A stretch of 64,000 nucleotides of DNA from Anaerolineae bacterium (lineage in GTDB: Bacteria; Chloroflexota; Anaerolineae; Aggregatilineales; Phototrophicaceae). The DNA is taken from positions 181,785-245,784 of the forward strand of contig JABWBO010000001.1 of assembly GCA_013360465.1 (NCBI GenBank), written 5' to 3'. This document shows, one piece after another, positions 11,315-20,582 of the stretch. The translations under genes and the position numbers were made by a program. How positions within the stretch are numbered: position 1 is the stretch's first letter; each line of letters opens with the position of its first letter. The notes beneath the pieces were generated by a model. That model was not told where the DNA came from. It did not search any database and saw only the letters and a list, made by a program, of their open reading frames with translations.

Positions 11315-12910
11315 TCAGTTGTAATTCAGCTCGAAGGACTCGGTGAAGCTCCAGGTCGAGAAGGGTTCACCGTCCACCCCCAGCTCAAGCTGAGCGTAAG
11401 CATCCTGAATCCCGGTCAGCCCGCCTGGGAAGTAATCATAGGGCACGAAGAACCAGAATTCGGACCATTCAGAGTCATCGTATGACGGCGTGACGACATC
11501 CTGTACGGTCAGCGAGCCGTCGGTCGTCTGAAAATCGGACGGCGCATTTGCTCCAGAGATGGGCGTGCCATCGCCCCAGTACAGGAACAGCGCCACGCGA
11601 ATCGGTGTACCGCGATAGCCGACGGCATTGACGTAGCCATAGACCCGCATACCCTGCGCATTATCCTGCACTGCGTTGTGTTCAATGCGCAGCAGATTGA
11701 CGACTAGCTGGGCATTCGGGAAGGTGTAGTTGAAGGTAGCGCGGTCGCTGATGGCGCTGAAATCCTGCCCGTCGACGCCGATCTGCGCTTCGACATAGGC
11801 GCCGCGCGACCCCGTTTGTCCTTCCGGGAAGAGAGAGTAGGGGATGAAGAACCAGGCATCGTCGTAGATGGTATCGTCGAAGCCCGGGGTCAGAATCTGC
11901 TGACTGGTGAGCTGTCCTTCAGTTGTGCGGTTGCTGGCGGCGGTGCGGTTGCTGGCAAGCATTGGAGCGCCATCGTCCCAGGATAGGAAGATCGCTGTGC
12001 GCAGCGGTACGCCTCGGAATCCGATGGCACGGACACTGACATGCGCCAACATGCCGACTGCGCCATCTTGCGTCACGTTGTGTTCGACATTGGTCAGGTC
12101 GATGACCAGTTGGGTTTGCCCGGTCGGCTGATCTGGCGGCGGCACGTTTGGAGCGCTGGATGTGGCTTCAAGCTGAGGAGCGGTCAGCGTCGGCACGGCG
12201 GCGACCGCCGTGTAAAGCGCGCTTTGGATAGCGGTGGCAGTGAGAATTCCTCCCAGGCGTCCCAATGTCCGTTCTTCAGAACGCACCGCTGTAGGGATGC
12301 CGACCATACGCCCTTCGGAATTGACCGCTAAGCCGCCGCTGTTCCCCGGAGAGATCTGAGCATCCGTCTGATACCACAGCGGGATGCGTTCACCGTTCAG
12401 ATTGCCGTTCTGGATGGTGGTGATGGCGCCGCTGGTCAGCACCATGTAGCCGTCACCGATACCTGGGAAGCCAAAGACAAATATGCGACTACCGATGGAA
12501 GGAGCCGCGCCCGCCATTTCGATGACCGGTAGATTGAGGCTGTTGGGGTCGATCCTCGCGCCGTCGGCGTCGCGGTTAATCTGCAAGATCGCCAGGTCCA
12601 ACTCATCGTGTACCAGCGTGGGAGTCGCGTAGTAGCGAAGCACAGGCTGTTCGCCGATATCCTCGATCATCAGGACAGCGAAATCTTCGCCGCCTTCGAC
12701 CACGTGCCGGTTGGTGTAAATCTGCCCGTTCGGGGTCATAATCGTGCCCGATCCCGTGCTGACAACCTCATCATCGACGAGATTGAGTACGAGTACGACG
12801 CTGTGCGAAATCCTATCAATCTCTGGTTGAGAGAGCGATTCGCCTTGAGCCAGAATCAAGCCTGGCGCAGCGAGCAGCAGTCCAATGAGGAACCACAATA
12901 CTTTATGCAT
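11315..12910 (-). CDS. Secreted HtrA-like serine protease with duplicated C-terminal domain
   Basis: Exported trypsin-fold protease of 531 residues with signal peptide MHKVLWFLIGLLLAAPGLILA. The catalytic triad is visible: His69 in TNRHVV, Asp105 in DELDLAIL and Ser191 in ISPGNSGG. There is no PDZ domain. Instead the C-terminal half holds two related copies (about 265-395 and 398-531), each beginning with an LVIDLTNVEHN / LVVNLLRIEHN strand and containing GFRGVPLR / GYRGTPIR and FLSWDDG / FLYWGDG. I do not recognise this repeat. It may be a beta-sandwich that binds substrate or surface. GGAGATATC precedes the ATG. The role is probably extracytoplasmic protein quality control or processing. 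Confidence 0.85.
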   Translation of the reverse strand: MHKVLWFLIGLLLAAPGLILAQGESLSQPEIDRISHSVVLVLNLVDDEVVSTGSGTIMTPNGQIYTNRHVVEGGEDFAVLMIEDIGEQPVLRYYATPTLVHDELDLAILQINRDADGARIDPNSLNLPVIEMAGAAPSIGSRIFVFGFPGIGDGYMVLTSGAITTIQNGNLNGERIPLWYQTDAQISPGNSGGLAVNSEGRMVGIPTAVRSEERTLGRLGGILTATAIQSALYTAVAAVPTLTAPQLEATSSAPNVPPPDQPTGQTQLVIDLTNVEHNVTQDGAVGMLAHVSVRAIGFRGVPLRTAIFLSWDDGAPMLASNRTAASNRTTEGQLTSQQILTPGFDDTIYDDAWFFIPYSLFPEGQTGSRGAYVEAQIGVDGQDFSAISDRATFNYTFPNAQLVVNLLRIEHNAVQDNAQGMRVYGYVNAVGYRGTPIRVALFLYWGDGTPISGANAPSDFQTTDGSLTVQDVVTPSYDDSEWSEFWFFVPYDYFPGGLTGIQDAYAQLELGVDGEPFSTWSFTESFELNYN

Positions 12911-13030
12911 GATATCTCCAGCGAAAGGTCAATTCTGGCGCATATGCTCATTATTATCACCAATATTCGTGCGCCGCAATGCAGGTAGAAGACAACTTGA
13001 GAAACTCATCCGCCAGTATGAGGATGTGAA

Positions 13031-14248
13031 ATGGAGCGAACTCTGATGCGAGCTTACTACGACGACTCGTATACGACGACTTTCACTGCGCGTATCCTTG
13101 AGCGCCTAGAGATTGACAGCCGCCCCGCGGTGGTGCTGGACAGGACGTATTTTTATCCAACCGGTGGGGGACAGCCGAACGATCTCGGCACGATCAGCGG
13201 CTGTGAGGTGATCGATGTGCAGTCGCGCCAGGTGGACAATGCCGTCTGCCATGTTTTGGCTCAGACGCCGGATACGGATGACGCCGAGTGCCACATCGAT
13301 TGGCAGCGGCGCTTCGATCATATGCAGCATCATACCGGACAGCATGTGCTTTCACAGGCGTTCGTGCTGGTTGCCGCGGCGAATACTGTAGGGTTCCATC
13401 TCAGCTCAGACAGCGTCACTATCGACCTTGACCGCACTGATCTGAACGAGGGTGAGATCGATCACGTGGAAGATGAGGCAAACAGGATCGTCTTCGAGGA
13501 TCGCGGCGTGCGGACACGGGTTATCGAACCAGATCAGGCGGATGGTGTGAGGATGCGGCGTGTGCCAGAAGCACGCGCAACTGGCGGGCTGCGGGTGGTC
13601 GAGATTCTGGATTTCGACCAGACAGCGTGCGGCGGGACGCACGTAGCGCGAACCGGAGAGATCGGCATCATCAAGATCGTTAAAGTCGAAAAGCGAGGGG
13701 ATAAACTGCGGATTGAATTTCGCTGTGGGCGAAGGGCACTGCGCGATTACCATGAACGGACGCGCGTCACCAATCTGTTAGCGGGCGACCTGACCTGTCC
13801 GCTGGGGGAAATGCCAGAGGCTGTCGCCCGACTGCGCAGGGAATTGAAGGATAGTCAGCGCCGCCTGAAGGCTGCCCAATCCGAACTGCTGTCGGCAGAA
13901 CGCCTCTCCCTGCTCATGAATGCTGAAGTCGTTGATCAGGTTCGGTGGGTCGTCGCCGTCTTTGCCGATCGGGATGTTGGGACACTCCGTGCGCTGGCGT
14001 CAGCTCTTGTTCAGGAACAGGGTGTAGCTGCGCTCCTGGGCAGTGCCGGTGAGCGCTCGGCGCTCGTTCTGGCGCGGAGCGCTGACCTGGCATTCGACAT
14101 GGCGCAGGCGTTTCGGGCGGCGGCGGATGGTGGTTTGTCGCTGCGAGGCGGTGGGCAGGATGCGCTGGCGCAGGGCGGCGGTGGAGGCTGTACGCGAGAG
14201 GAGATGGCGCGGGCGCTTGCTGCTGCGCGCAGCGCCTTGTCGCCCTGA
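13031..14248 (+). CDS. Alanyl-tRNA editing protein, AlaX-L type with DHHA1 domain
   Basis: Free-standing editing enzyme that hydrolyses mischarged Ser-tRNA(Ala) or Gly-tRNA(Ala). The 405-residue protein has an N-terminal beta-barrel part with TGGGQPND, the zinc motif HHTGQH (His101, His105), the second zinc motif CGGTH (Cys200, His204), a coiled-coil stretch around 265-290, and a C-terminal DHHA1 domain ending in the glycine-rich SLRGGGQDALAQGGG signature. Both ATG 13031 (preceded by GAGGA) and ATG 13046 (preceded by GGAG) are plausible starts. Divergent from the protease gene. Confidence 0.9.
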   Translation: MERTLMRAYYDDSYTTTFTARILERLEIDSRPAVVLDRTYFYPTGGGQPNDLGTISGCEVIDVQSRQVDNAVCHVLAQTPDTDDAECHIDWQRRFDHMQHHTGQHVLSQAFVLVAAANTVGFHLSSDSVTIDLDRTDLNEGEIDHVEDEANRIVFEDRGVRTRVIEPDQADGVRMRRVPEARATGGLRVVEILDFDQTACGGTHVARTGEIGIIKIVKVEKRGDKLRIEFRCGRRALRDYHERTRVTNLLAGDLTCPLGEMPEAVARLRRELKDSQRRLKAAQSELLSAERLSLLMNAEVVDQVRWVVAVFADRDVGTLRALASALVQEQGVAALLGSAGERSALVLARSADLAFDMAQAFRAAADGGLSLRGGGQDALAQGGGGGCTREEMARALAAARSALSP

Positions 14249-14253
14249 GGCGT

Positions 14254-14291
14254 GAAAACAAAGGAGGAGACACCGGTCTGGTGTCTCCTCC
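14254..14291 (-). terminator. Strong intrinsic terminator
   Basis: Twelve perfect pairs (GGAGGAGACACC with GGTGTCTCCTCC, 14263-14291) around a five-base loop, followed on the minus strand by TTTGTTTTC. It ends the LysM protein gene and also sits just after the convergent alanyl-tRNA editing gene, so it probably works in both directions. Confidence 0.85.
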
Positions 14292-14314
14292 CGAAGGCGC
14301 GTTGCGGCAGACGC

Positions 14315-14824
14315 TTAGCAGCTTGGCACGCCGAACGGAGGAATGAGGATGACCTCGCCGGCGAAGATCAGGTCGGGGTTGGCGATGCGCGCCACCTGGC
14401 TGATTCCCTTGATGCTCGTGCCGAAGGCGTAGGCAATGCCGGACAGCGTATCACCATAGCGAATGCCCTGGTCGCTGCTGGCGCACGGAATGCCGACGCC
14501 GGTGACCGGATTCGGGATGACGCTGCTGAGGCTGAGGTCCACACACAGATAGGTTCCCCAATAGATCAGGTTGCTGTTACTGATGTTGTTCCAGGCTGCC
14601 AGATCGGCAACGCTGACCCCGTAGAGGCGGGCGACATCAGTGAGCGTGTCGTCGTAGCGAATCAGATAGGCTTCCCAGTTCGGTCCCTTGGCAGCGCAGT
14701 CGCCGACGGTGCTGGCGCTGGTCGGAAGGGCAGCAAGTGCGCTGACCAGCACAAGCATCACGACAAGCGCGACCGAGATAACACGCATCATGGTTCGGCT
14801 GCGGGAAGGCGTAAAGGTGATCAT
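14315..14824 (-). CDS. Secreted protein with two LysM repeats
   Basis: A 169-residue exported protein: a basic start, a hydrophobic signal (VISVALVVMLVLVSALAALPTSAS), then two LysM modules, IRYDDTLTDVARLYGVSVADLAAWNNI and IRYGDTLSGIAYAFGTSIKGI. There is no enzymatic domain. LysM repeats bind peptidoglycan or chitin-like glycans, so a structural or adaptor role in the envelope is likely. Four cysteines in the mature protein could form disulfides. It ends at a strong terminator. Confidence 0.8.
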   Translation of the reverse strand: MITFTPSRSRTMMRVISVALVVMLVLVSALAALPTSASTVGDCAAKGPNWEAYLIRYDDTLTDVARLYGVSVADLAAWNNISNSNLIYWGTYLCVDLSLSSVIPNPVTGVGIPCASSDQGIRYGDTLSGIAYAFGTSIKGISQVARIANPDLIFAGEVILIPPFGVPSC

Positions 14825-14943
14825 GTGTCTGCTTCTTTCCTTTGATAATGAACCGACTTGATTGATCCTGGATACTGTATAGCACTTCCTCGAAAGACGC
14901 GAACCCTGTGAAGTCGCTGATCGTGTGGATCGAAGGTTGGCGA

Positions 14944-15699
14944 CTATCCCGGTATGAGCAGCGTCTGACCAATGTAGATCAGGTCATAGTTATAGATGTT
15001 GTTGACGGCGGCAATAGCGTACATAGTAGTGCTGTATCGCTCTGCCAGGCGCGACAGGCTGTCGCCCGCGACCACGACGTGTGTGCGATAGTTTGTGCCG
15101 GTCGTATTCTCGCCTGGATACGACGGTGCATAAGGCACGAATACGCTGCCATCCGCCAGGGAGAGGCTGCGAACGGGCACGGTCCCTGTCAACGCGGACG
15201 CTTCGACCCAGCCGACAGCGCCGTTAGAACGACGTACCTGCGCCCAGGTGGAATTATAGTTCCGACCCAGCAGGACGACCGTCTCGTTGAGCGGAACAGT
15301 GCCGATCACCGCGTTATCGGTACTCGGACCGTTGCGTAGATTGGCGTTGAGCGCTCCAGTGACGCGAGCAGTCGGGGTGACAGTCGGCGCAACCGGCACA
15401 TCGCTGACCGGTAGGCTGTTGGTGTTGTACTGGGTGAAGAGATAGTTGACGTTGACCCAACCGTTGACGCCATTGGTCAGCTGGATGAGGATCCAGTTTC
15501 CTTCGCTGTTACGGGCGACCATCTGCACGCCAAAGCCGAAAGGTAGGGTGGCGATAGAGCCGTAGCCCATGCCCGGTCCCGTGCGCACATTGAGATTGCC
15601 AGTGTTCACAGACGCGACGGCATCCTGCGCCAGCGCCGGAACCGCGAGCACAAAAACAACAAGAAGTGTTACTGCAAGTTGTATGAACCGTCGCATCAT
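14944..15699 (-). CDS. Secreted SH3b-SH3b-LysM protein
   Basis: Exported 251-residue protein with signal peptide RRFIQLAVTLLVVFVLAVPALAQ. Two bacterial SH3 modules follow: LNVRTGPGMGYGSIATLPFG with GWVNVNYL, and ANLRNGPSTDNAVIGTVPLNE with VGWVEASAL. They are joined by a Pro/Thr linker (PVAPTVTPTA). The last 50 residues are a LysM repeat (VVAGDSLSRLAERYSTTMYAI). AGGGGA lies five bases upstream of the ATG. The modules suggest cell-wall binding. No catalytic domain is seen. Confidence 0.82.
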   Translation of the reverse strand: MMRRFIQLAVTLLVVFVLAVPALAQDAVASVNTGNLNVRTGPGMGYGSIATLPFGFGVQMVARNSEGNWILIQLTNGVNGWVNVNYLFTQYNTNSLPVSDVPVAPTVTPTARVTGALNANLRNGPSTDNAVIGTVPLNETVVLLGRNYNSTWAQVRRSNGAVGWVEASALTGTVPVRSLSLADGSVFVPYAPSYPGENTTGTNYRTHVVVAGDSLSRLAERYSTTMYAIAAVNNIYNYDLIYIGQTLLIPG

Positions 15700-15765
15700 T
15701 GCTGTCCCCTAACCTAAGTACGGATCATTAGAGAGAATTATACTCGTCATTGGCAGAACGCAAAA

Positions 15766-16203
15766 CTAGTCCAAAGCGAGGACCACTCCCTCAGAATCAT
15801 AGTAACCCTCATCGTCAACCTGGAGGAGTCCATCACAAGTTTCAAACAATAAGTCCCACAGCGGATCGATCAGATCGAAGGAGGCATGTCCTTCCTCTGT
15901 GAGCTGGAGCGCCACCATGATTTTCACCATCCCCAACCGAGCGACAACGCGATCTCCCGCTTCGTCAATGCCTTCAAGCATTTCGATTAGATCGGTGATG
16001 TCCTCGTCGAAGATTTGTTCACCGGGGCGGTTGATCTCGATGTCAGCCAGCACCGATGACCCATGAAGCAGCTCTCCGTTGGTCGGCGCAGCAGCTTCGA
16101 CTCTGATCGAAAACTGGCTGTCTCTGCGACGAAACAGCGACTCCAGTGCGATGAGCGTCAGATCGCAGTCCTGGATGGCAAGAAAACGCAGGAAATCCCC
16201 CAT
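15766..16203 (-). CDS. Hypothetical acidic protein
   Basis: A 145-residue, strongly acidic cytoplasmic protein that I do not recognise. The ATG at 16203 is chosen because AAGGAG lies six bases upstream. Hydrophobic and acidic stretches alternate (LAIQDCDLTLIALESLF, IFDEDITDLIEMLEGIDEAGDRVVARLGMVKIMVALQLTEEG), suggesting a small alpha/beta fold. It ends in VVLALD. No neighbour gives a clue to function. Confidence 0.6.
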   Translation of the reverse strand: MGDFLRFLAIQDCDLTLIALESLFRRRDSQFSIRVEAAAPTNGELLHGSSVLADIEINRPGEQIFDEDITDLIEMLEGIDEAGDRVVARLGMVKIMVALQLTEEGHASFDLIDPLWDLLFETCDGLLQVDDEGYYDSEGVVLALD

Positions 16204-16353
16204 GCCGGCTCCTTCACTAACCGTGAACACGCGGAAATATTTGACACGTACAACGATCCACTTAATTCACTTGCCGGTTCCATCTTGCCCAGCGAGCCTT
16301 ATATAATCGTCATCTGAATATACAAAAATAGCAAGTAACCTGGTGAATGGTTC

Positions 16354-17526
16354 ATGTCGTACCGACTCGATCTCAAGACAGGCTATCCGTCTACCGCCAT
16401 CGCTCCGCTGGATCGGCTGAGCGTCATTGCAGCTGAAGTTATCGTATCCGGTCGCGGGTTTCAGTATGGTGGCGATCTGCGAGGGCATGAGGGGGCGAGG
16501 GCGCAGATCGCCCGTTACCTGACCGAAGTGATGAGTATACCCGTAGAGACGTCCCATCTCATCCTCACAACCGGGGCGCTCACAGCCATCGACATCGTCT
16601 GCCGGACTCTCACCGATCCAGGTGACCTGGTTGTCGTCGAGGACCCTACGTTCTTCTTCGCTGTCGATTTGCTGCGTATGAGCCGAGCGCAGGTTGTCGG
16701 CGTTCCTATGCTGGTAGATGGCTTGGATCTCGACGCGCTCGACAGGCTGATCGCGGCAAATCCCGGACGGGTGAAGCTGGTCTATACCATCCCATCATTC
16801 CATAATCCCACCGGCTATACCATGTCCGATGTCAAGCGCGCCGCGCTGGTGAAGATGGCGCTGGAACACAATTTCTACATCCTCGAAGATGCGACCTACG
16901 AACCGCTGTACTTCGGCGCGCCACCCCCGCCACCGCTCAAGACCTATGACGCGGGGCAGGGCAGAGTCATCGTCGTCGCCTCGATGTCGAAGGTTCTGAT
17001 GCCTTCCCTTCGTTTGGGGTGGATATGGGCAAACCCGGCGCAGATGAGCGCTTTTCTGCGCAATAAGTCAGATGCCGCATCCAGCCGTCTGACCGCAGAA
17101 ATTCTGACCGATTTCATGAGTGATGGTCATTTCATGGATCAGATAACGCGAGTACGCGAAGTCTACGCCCGAAAACATGACGCGCTGGTGGCGACCCTGC
17201 GGGCGAACGCCCCGGAATGGCTGTCCTGGCATGCGCCGGGCGGCGGGTTCTTCATCTGGGCGACGTTGCCCGAAACGATAGCGGCACAAGCTGTCATCGA
17301 ACGGGCGCATGAGCGCGAAGTGGACGTGTTCTCTGGACGCGCGAGCTACGTCAGCCCGCTGGATGACCGGTCGCTGCGTCTGTGCTTTGCCCTCCTGGAT
17401 GAAGCCGCGCTGTGCGAGGCGGGGCAAACGCTTTGTGAAGTTATCACGGAAATTGGCTCAAAGAGCCTGGGCGCGCGAACCGATGAAACGCGCCAGCAGC
17501 GGCGGGGACCGCGCTGCGAGGGATGA
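16354..17526 (+). CDS. PLP-dependent aminotransferase, class I/II
   Basis: Fold-type I aminotransferase of 390 residues, close in layout to LysN/ARO8/2-aminoadipate aminotransferases and to the catalytic half of MocR regulators, but with no HTH domain. It shows FQYGGDLRGHEGAR near the N-terminus, PSFHNPTGYT (Asn151), LEDATY (Asp179) for the pyridine nitrogen, and the Schiff-base lysine Lys213 in ASMSKVLMPSLRLGW. The exact amino donor cannot be predicted. The C-terminal 20 residues are a charged, low-complexity tail that runs into a terminator palindrome. Confidence 0.85.
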   Translation: MSYRLDLKTGYPSTAIAPLDRLSVIAAEVIVSGRGFQYGGDLRGHEGARAQIARYLTEVMSIPVETSHLILTTGALTAIDIVCRTLTDPGDLVVVEDPTFFFAVDLLRMSRAQVVGVPMLVDGLDLDALDRLIAANPGRVKLVYTIPSFHNPTGYTMSDVKRAALVKMALEHNFYILEDATYEPLYFGAPPPPPLKTYDAGQGRVIVVASMSKVLMPSLRLGWIWANPAQMSAFLRNKSDAASSRLTAEILTDFMSDGHFMDQITRVREVYARKHDALVATLRANAPEWLSWHAPGGGFFIWATLPETIAAQAVIERAHEREVDVFSGRASYVSPLDDRSLRLCFALLDEAALCEAGQTLCEVITEIGSKSLGARTDETRQQRRGPRCEG

Positions 17527-17546
17527 TGATGCCATCCCTCGCAGCG
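17512..17546. terminator. Bidirectional terminator hairpin
   Basis: A perfect 14-base inverted repeat, CGCTGCGAGGGATG and CATCCCTCGCAGCG, with a seven-base loop. It covers the stop codon of the aminotransferase gene and lies just before the end of the convergent glgB gene. There is no T tract. Confidence 0.65.
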
Positions 17547-17560
17547 ATCCACTGATACTG

Positions 17561-19819
17561 CTATGGTGTGACGTCGACGTTTTCAGCCATCTCGCTTGCC
17601 AGCGCCGGACTGTGGTGCAGGTGAAGCATGATGATGCCCAGCGGGGGCAGAGTCAGGCTCAGGCTCTGCTGGAATCGTCCCCAGGGGATCGCCTCCGTCG
17701 AAATCGAACCGCCGTTGCCGACATCACCGCCGCCGTAAACATGCGCGTCGCTGTTCAGAAGTTCATCGTAGACGCCTGCGTCTGGCACACCAACACGATA
17801 ATACATGCGCGGCACGGGGGTGCAGTTCGCGGCGATGACGAGATAATCGCTATGATCTTCGGCGAAGCGCATCCAGGTGTACACGTTTTGTTCAACATCA
17901 TTGGCGTTGATCCATTCAAAGCCGTGTCCATCGAAATCCTGTTCGAATAGGGCAGGCTGTTCCCGATAGACGCGGTTGAGGTCGCGAATCCACGATTGAA
18001 CGCCGGAGTGAGTCGGATACACCGCCAGATTCCATTCCAGCTGTTTGGCTTCTCCCCATTCTTCCCACTGCCCGAATTCATGCCCCATGAAGTTGAGTTT
18101 CTTGCCCGGCATGCCGTACTGCATGCCGTACAGCAGCCTGAGCGAAGCGAACTTCTGCCACCAGTCGCCCGGCATTTTGGTCAGGAGTGAGCCTTTGAGG
18201 TGTACCACCTCATCATGCGAGAGCGCCAGCACGAAGTTCTCGCTAAAGGCGTAGACGATCAGGAAGGTGATGAGGTTGTGGTGGTAGCGGCGGAAAATCG
18301 GGTTGAGTTTGAAGTAGTCGAGCGTGTCGTGCATCCAGCCCATGTTCCACTTGAAAGTGAATCCCAGCCCGCCGACATACGTCGGACGCGAGACCATTGG
18401 CCAGGATGTGGATTCCTCCGCGATGGTGACTGCGCCAGGCGCTTCCCGGTGTACCAGCGTATTGAATTCGCGAAGAAATGCGATGGCTTCCAGGTTCTCG
18501 TTGCTTCCGTACTGATTCGGGACCCACTGACCGGCTTTGCGCGAATAGTCGAGATACAACATCGAGGCGACAGCGTCGACGCGCAGCCCATCAATATGAT
18601 AGTAACGCAGCCAGAACAGGGCGTTTGCCAAGAGGAAATTGCGTACCTCGTTGCGCCCGTAGTTGAAAATATACGTACCCCAGTCTGGGTGTTCGCCCAG
18701 GCGCGGATCCTCGTGCGAATAAAGATGCGAGCCATCGAAGTAGCTGAGTGCATAACCGTCTTTGGGGAAGTGCGCCGGCACCCAATCCAGGATCACGCCG
18801 ATACCGTTCTGGTGGCAGGCGTCGACGAAATACATGAAGTCCTTGGGGGTGCCATAACGGCTTGTGGGGGCATAGTACCCGGTGACCTGATAGCCCCACG
18901 ACCCATCAAAGGGATGTTCGGCTATCGGCATGAGTTCGATGTGCGTAAAGCCGAGATCCCGAAGATATGGGATGAGCTGTTCGGCAAGTTCGCGATAGCT
19001 CAGCCATTCGCCGTTCTCGTTATGCCTCCATGACCCGCCGTGCAGCTCGTAGATGGCGACCGGTTTCTTTAAGAGCGAGGCTTCAGCGCGGGCGGTCATC
19101 CATGCTTCGTCGCCCCACTGGTAACCCGTGATGTCATAGACGATAGATGCATTTTCGGGGCGTCTTTGAAAATAGAAGCCGTAGGGATCGGACTTATCCG
19201 CCTGGTAGCCATGATGCTGAGAACGCACAGAGTAGCGGTAGATTGCTCCTTCGGACACGCCGGGGATGAACAGCTCCCACACACCGCTGTCACCGTGACG
19301 GTGCATTGGATGGACGCGCGCGTCCCAGTTGTTGAACACGCCAATGACGCTGACACGGCGCGCGTTGGGCGCCCAAACGACGAAATTTACGCCCTGGATG
19401 CCGTCGACCTCGCGGACGTGCGCCCCCATCTTTTCGAAGATCTCCAGGTTGCGCCCTTGGCGGAAGAGGTAGACATCAAATTCGCTGATCTGGAACGGAT
19501 AAGCGGCGCTGTCAAAAGGATCGAAGAAAGACCGTACGTCTCCGCTGGGGGTCGTCATCTCGTAGTGATAGCGCGTGGGGGCGGTCGCGCTGTCGATCAC
19601 TGCCTCGAAGATACCGGTTGGGTGTATCTTCTGCATGGGCTGGGGCGCAGCCTCGTCGTTCAGGATGACCGCAATCGTTGCGGCGTTGGGCTGAAAAGTG
19701 CGAATTACGTAGCCGCTTGGCGACGCCTGATGGACGCCGAGGACGGAAAACGGCGAGCCATGATCGGCATGGGCGACTGCTTCCAGCGCATCCGGGGATA
19801 TCTTGGAGACCATAGACAT
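17561..19819 (-). CDS. glgB: 1,4-alpha-glucan branching enzyme
   Basis: Glycogen branching enzyme of 752 residues, a full-length GH13_9 protein. Two N-terminal CBM48-like modules come first (the second includes FVVWAPNARRVSVIGVFNNWD), then the barrel with GSWGYQVTGYYAPTSRYG, the nucleophile Asp415 in DGLRVDAVASMLY, the acid Glu468 in TIAEESTSWP and the third carboxylate in ALSHDEVVHLKGS. The spacing matches E. coli GlgB. No other glycogen genes adjoin it. It diverges from the TetR gene, and the intervening operator could affect both. Confidence 0.96.
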   Translation of the reverse strand: MSMVSKISPDALEAVAHADHGSPFSVLGVHQASPSGYVIRTFQPNAATIAVILNDEAAPQPMQKIHPTGIFEAVIDSATAPTRYHYEMTTPSGDVRSFFDPFDSAAYPFQISEFDVYLFRQGRNLEIFEKMGAHVREVDGIQGVNFVVWAPNARRVSVIGVFNNWDARVHPMHRHGDSGVWELFIPGVSEGAIYRYSVRSQHHGYQADKSDPYGFYFQRRPENASIVYDITGYQWGDEAWMTARAEASLLKKPVAIYELHGGSWRHNENGEWLSYRELAEQLIPYLRDLGFTHIELMPIAEHPFDGSWGYQVTGYYAPTSRYGTPKDFMYFVDACHQNGIGVILDWVPAHFPKDGYALSYFDGSHLYSHEDPRLGEHPDWGTYIFNYGRNEVRNFLLANALFWLRYYHIDGLRVDAVASMLYLDYSRKAGQWVPNQYGSNENLEAIAFLREFNTLVHREAPGAVTIAEESTSWPMVSRPTYVGGLGFTFKWNMGWMHDTLDYFKLNPIFRRYHHNLITFLIVYAFSENFVLALSHDEVVHLKGSLLTKMPGDWWQKFASLRLLYGMQYGMPGKKLNFMGHEFGQWEEWGEAKQLEWNLAVYPTHSGVQSWIRDLNRVYREQPALFEQDFDGHGFEWINANDVEQNVYTWMRFAEDHSDYLVIAANCTPVPRMYYRVGVPDAGVYDELLNSDAHVYGGGDVGNGGSISTEAIPWGRFQQSLSLTLPPLGIIMLHLHHSPALASEMAENVDVTP

Positions 19820-19941
19820 TCATCCCATCTCTGAGTCTTTCACCAGAGAGATTATAGACTTCGGCAGGCGCATACCCAAAAACCCCTGGCATGAGCATGA
19901 GTGCTTGCTGAGAACCAGCGCGCGGAGAGCGTCTGGCGTGG

Positions 19942-19967
19942 TATATTATAGACTGACCAGTCGGTCT
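19942..19967 (+). promoter_or_regulatory. Extended -10 promoter with TetR-type operator
   Basis: TGGTATATT forms an extended -10 element, followed directly by AGACTGACCAGTCGGTCT (19950-19967), an 18-base dyad in which GACTGAC mirrors GTCGGTC with few mismatches. The dyad resembles operators of TetR-family repressors and lies about 25 bases upstream of the TetR start codon, where it would block transcription initiation. Autoregulation of the TetR-men operon is inferred. Confidence 0.6.
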
Positions 19968-19991
19968 GCTGCCGTCTGTAAGAGAGCGTAC

Positions 19992-20573
19992 ATGTCCAAA
20001 GCCAATTCCACGCGCGACCGCATCCTTGATGCCGCGCTCAACATTTTCGCCACCAAAGGCTACCATGATACTCGGATCGATGAGATCGTCGAGGAATCTG
20101 AGACCTCGAAGGGTTCGGTCTATTTCCATTTTCCGAACAAGGAGCGTCTGTTTCTTGCGCTGGTCGATCAATTCGCCGACCTGCTGGAACGCCGCGTCAT
20201 CGAAGCGGTAGACGGAGAGCAGGAAGGGATGAAGCGCGTCCAGGCGGCGCTGCAATCGTGCCTGGAGACCTTCGGACGCTACCGCCGCCCGGCGAAAATA
20301 CTGCTGGTGCAGGCGGTGGGGCTGGGCAACATCTTCGAGAAGAAGCGCGTCGAAGTCAACGACCGGTTTGCGATGCTCATCAAGCGCTACCTGGACGAGG
20401 CTGTCGCGGTCGGCGAAATTCAGCCGGTCGACAGCGAAGTCGTCAGCTATGCCTGGATGGGAGCGATCTACGGCATCGTGATCCGTTGGGTCTATACTGG
20501 GGAACCGGAGTCTGAGCGCATCCTGAGCAGCCTGCTGCCAATGCTGCTGCGGAGCGTCGGATACAACGCCTGA
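19992..20573 (+). CDS. TetR/AcrR family transcriptional regulator
   Basis: A 193-residue repressor-type protein. The N-terminal HTH is clear: STRDRILDAALNIFATKGYHDTRIDEIVEESETSKGSVYFHFPNKERLFLAL. The C-terminal two thirds are helical, as in ligand-binding TetR domains, and end in RILSSLLPMLLRSVGYNA. The ATG at 19992 matches the usual family start. An operator-like dyad lies just upstream. menF begins nine bases after its stop, so it is the first gene of the menaquinone operon and probably controls it. The ligand is unknown. Confidence 0.88.
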   Translation: MSKANSTRDRILDAALNIFATKGYHDTRIDEIVEESETSKGSVYFHFPNKERLFLALVDQFADLLERRVIEAVDGEQEGMKRVQAALQSCLETFGRYRRPAKILLVQAVGLGNIFEKKRVEVNDRFAMLIKRYLDEAVAVGEIQPVDSEVVSYAWMGAIYGIVIRWVYTGEPESERILSSLLPMLLRSVGYNA

Positions 20574-20582
20574 GGATGTTGA

